5,955 nt of DNA from Thermodesulfovibrio sp. (lineage in GTDB: Bacteria > Nitrospirota > Thermodesulfovibrionia > Thermodesulfovibrionales > JdFR-85). The notes below the pieces were generated by a model. It did no database searches, was not told the DNA's origin, and saw only the letters and a list, made by a program, of their open reading frames with translations. Below are positions 4,671 through 5,955 of the stretch, one piece after another; within the stretch, counting starts at the first letter, position 1, and each line of letters opens with the position of its first letter. Both the position numbers and the translations under genes were made by a program. The stretch covers positions 1 to 5,955 of the forward strand of contig JALUAR010000045.1 of assembly GCA_027050975.1 (NCBI GenBank), written 5' to 3'.

Positions 4671-5955
4671 TTACCCCCTCCCTGATAAGTTGATTCCATC
4701 TCTGTTGAAGAGTTTTGAGAAGTTCATTGTCACAATTCTGTGTTGCGGCCTTAATCTTCATCTCGATATCTCTGAGCCTTTTCTTAAAGGCCCTGTTCTT
4801 TATTCTTTTAATGCAATCTCTGATGTTCTTTTCTATCTCTTCTTCATCGATATTCAGATTTATAGTTAAACCGGAGACATACGCGGCCTCTTCTTCGCTC
4901 AACAGACTGAAGGGGTCTTTTAACTCCCTTCCGGCCAGTTTCATGAATATCTCTTTTACCTTCTCGTTTTCTATTTCACCGTTACTGATCTGCTCATTAA
5001 TAGATGAAGCATGCTGAGGATAGCTGACATAAAGGGCCAGTAAAAACTCATCAGGTTCAAAGGGCTTTGGCCCGAGGGAGGCACCAGCAAGATCAATACT
5101 CTTTGCCGTTCTGACCTTCATCAGTTCCTCTCGTAGATACTGTTCCTGATATGCGGTCCTGTCGGATATCTCTTTAACAAGCTTTCCACGAAGTATACCA
5201 TCCTCTATACGTGAAATTATACTTATTAACTCCCGAATCAAATCAACCTCTTCACCGGGAAGGGAAAGATAGAAGTCGACAAGTCCCTTAACCTCGGCAA
5301 ATCTTTTCTTGAGTGCCTCCACTCCATGCTTTCCAACAAAAGAGTCCAGATCCTCCCCTTGCGGCAGCAGGAGCACCTTTCCTATCAGCCCCTGCTCGTA
5401 AAGCATTGCAAGGGCACGCTTTGATGCCTTGATTCCTGCCTCATCGGAATCGAATATCAGAAGGACCTTTTTTGTAAGAGACTTTACCTTTCTGATCTGG
5501 TCAATGGTGAGAGCGGTTCCCAATGGAGCCACAACATTTGTCAATCCCTTTTGATACGCTGTTATCACGTCAAAATATCCTTCGGTGAAGATCACATATC
5601 CGCGTTTCTGAATCTCCCTTTTTGCCTGGTACAGGCCGTAAAGTTCAGCAGATTTTTTAAACAGCAATGTCTCAGGTGAGTTAAGGTATTTTGGTCCGAG
5701 GGCACTCTCACTTATGAGCCGTCCTCCGAAGGCTATCACATCACCTCTAATATTAAAGATTGGAAAAACCACTCTATTTCTGAAGGTATCAACTACTGCA
5801 TTGTCTTTACTTTTACATAAGCCTGAGGAAAGCAGATCAGCCTCAACATATCCCTTGTTGCGCAGAAAGGACAGGAGGGTATCTCCACCTCCAGGTGCAT
5901 ATCCGAGAGCAAACTCCTTTATCAGTTTTTCCGTAATACCCCTCCGTTTCAGATA
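4654..5955 (-). CDS. dnaG: DNA primase DnaG, C-terminal 433 residues (5' end beyond window)
   Basis: DnaG makes RNA primers at the replication fork and binds the replicative helicase DnaB. The frame is open to the right edge. Compared with E. coli DnaG about 140 residues are missing, namely the CHC2 zinc-binding domain and the start of the polymerase domain. Visible residues (counted from the edge) begin YLKRRGITEKLIKEFALGYA, then FRNRVVFPI (54-62), VIAFGGR and PKYLNSPET. The TOPRIM core has FTEGYFDVI with catalytic Glu125 and the metal-binding IFDSDEAG (Asp169, Asp171). The C-terminal third, from about residue 300, is helical and charged, like the DnaB-binding domain. A GTG at 5772 is internal to the polymerase domain and is not the real start. 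The stop lies 17 bases inside rpoD. Catalytic residues are intact and nothing suggests a pseudogene. Confidence 0.97.
   Translation of the reverse strand, partial: YLKRRGITEKLIKEFALGYAPGGGDTLLSFLRNKGYVEADLLSSGLCKSKDNAVVDTFRNRVVFPIFNIRGDVIAFGGRLISESALGPKYLNSPETLLFKKSAELYGLYQAKREIQKRGYVIFTEGYFDVITAYQKGLTNVVAPLGTALTIDQIRKVKSLTKKVLLIFDSDEAGIKASKRALAMLYEQGLIGKVLLLPQGEDLDSFVGKHGVEALKKRFAEVKGLVDFYLSLPGEEVDLIRELISIISRIEDGILRGKLVKEISDRTAYQEQYLREELMKVRTAKSIDLAGASLGPKPFEPDEFLLALYVSYPQHASSINEQISNGEIENEKVKEIFMKLAGRELKDPFSLLSEEEAAYVSGLTINLNIDEEEIEKNIRDCIKRIKNRAFKKRLRDIEMKIKAATQNCDNELLKTLQQRWNQLIREGVNERIL
4674..4682 (-). promoter_or_regulatory. Strong Shine-Dalgarno of rpoD inside the dnaG 3' end
   Basis: On the minus strand GGGAGGGGG runs from 4682 to 4674, with its GGAGG core (4681-4677) six bases before ATG at 4670. 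It lies within the last codons of dnaG, so ribosomes finishing DnaG cover or free this site. This favours translational coupling of the two genes. Confidence 0.8.

Noticed and set aside
5770..5772. GTG as start of a short DnaG
   Set aside because: The frame stays open to the window edge, and the 61 codons upstream encode conserved primase sequence (YLKRRGITEKLIKEF onward), so the gene begins outside the window.

Overview
The window holds core information-processing genes of a bacterium with about 40-45% G+C (estimated by eye; coding parts are richer than the A/T-rich leader). The Rho and RpoD sequences are of ordinary bacterial type. The combination of a DUF1614 membrane protein, a YqaA-type DedA protein and a dnaG-rpoD pair would fit a Gram-negative lineage such as Nitrospirota or a deltaproteobacterial (Desulfobacterota-like) group. 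This placement is inference and not decisive.

Layout. Bases 1-679 contain no convincing gene. This A/T-rich stretch carries a candidate promoter at its left end and several inverted repeats, and I read it as a long structured leader in front of rho, or as a leader plus a small RNA. Bases 680-1942 (+) encode complete transcription terminator Rho, and 1953-2606 (+) a DUF1614 multi-pass membrane protein, probably co-transcribed. After only 5 bases the opposing cluster begins. On the minus strand, in transcription order, it is dnaG (partial, 5' end beyond the right edge, 5955-4654), rpoD (4670-3210, overlapping dnaG by 17 bases) and a YqaA/DedA-family membrane protein (3199-2612).

How they work together. 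DnaG and RpoD form the core of the classic macromolecular-synthesis arrangement, with primer synthesis for replication coupled to the housekeeping sigma factor. Their overlap, with a strong Shine-Dalgarno inside the dnaG 3' end, suggests translational coupling. The facing unit makes Rho, which terminates transcription. The two units meet tail to tail with no room for, and no visible, intrinsic terminator. The membrane proteins have no shown link to their neighbours beyond probable operon membership.

I see no mobile element, CRISPR array, tRNA/rRNA or defence system. The coding region is ordinary housekeeping. The part most worth a second look is the rho leader, which has mutually exclusive stems, a terminator-like hairpin ending in six T, and a 33-codon open frame ending inside that hairpin. 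These would fit an attenuator controlling rho, but this is a hypothesis from sequence alone.
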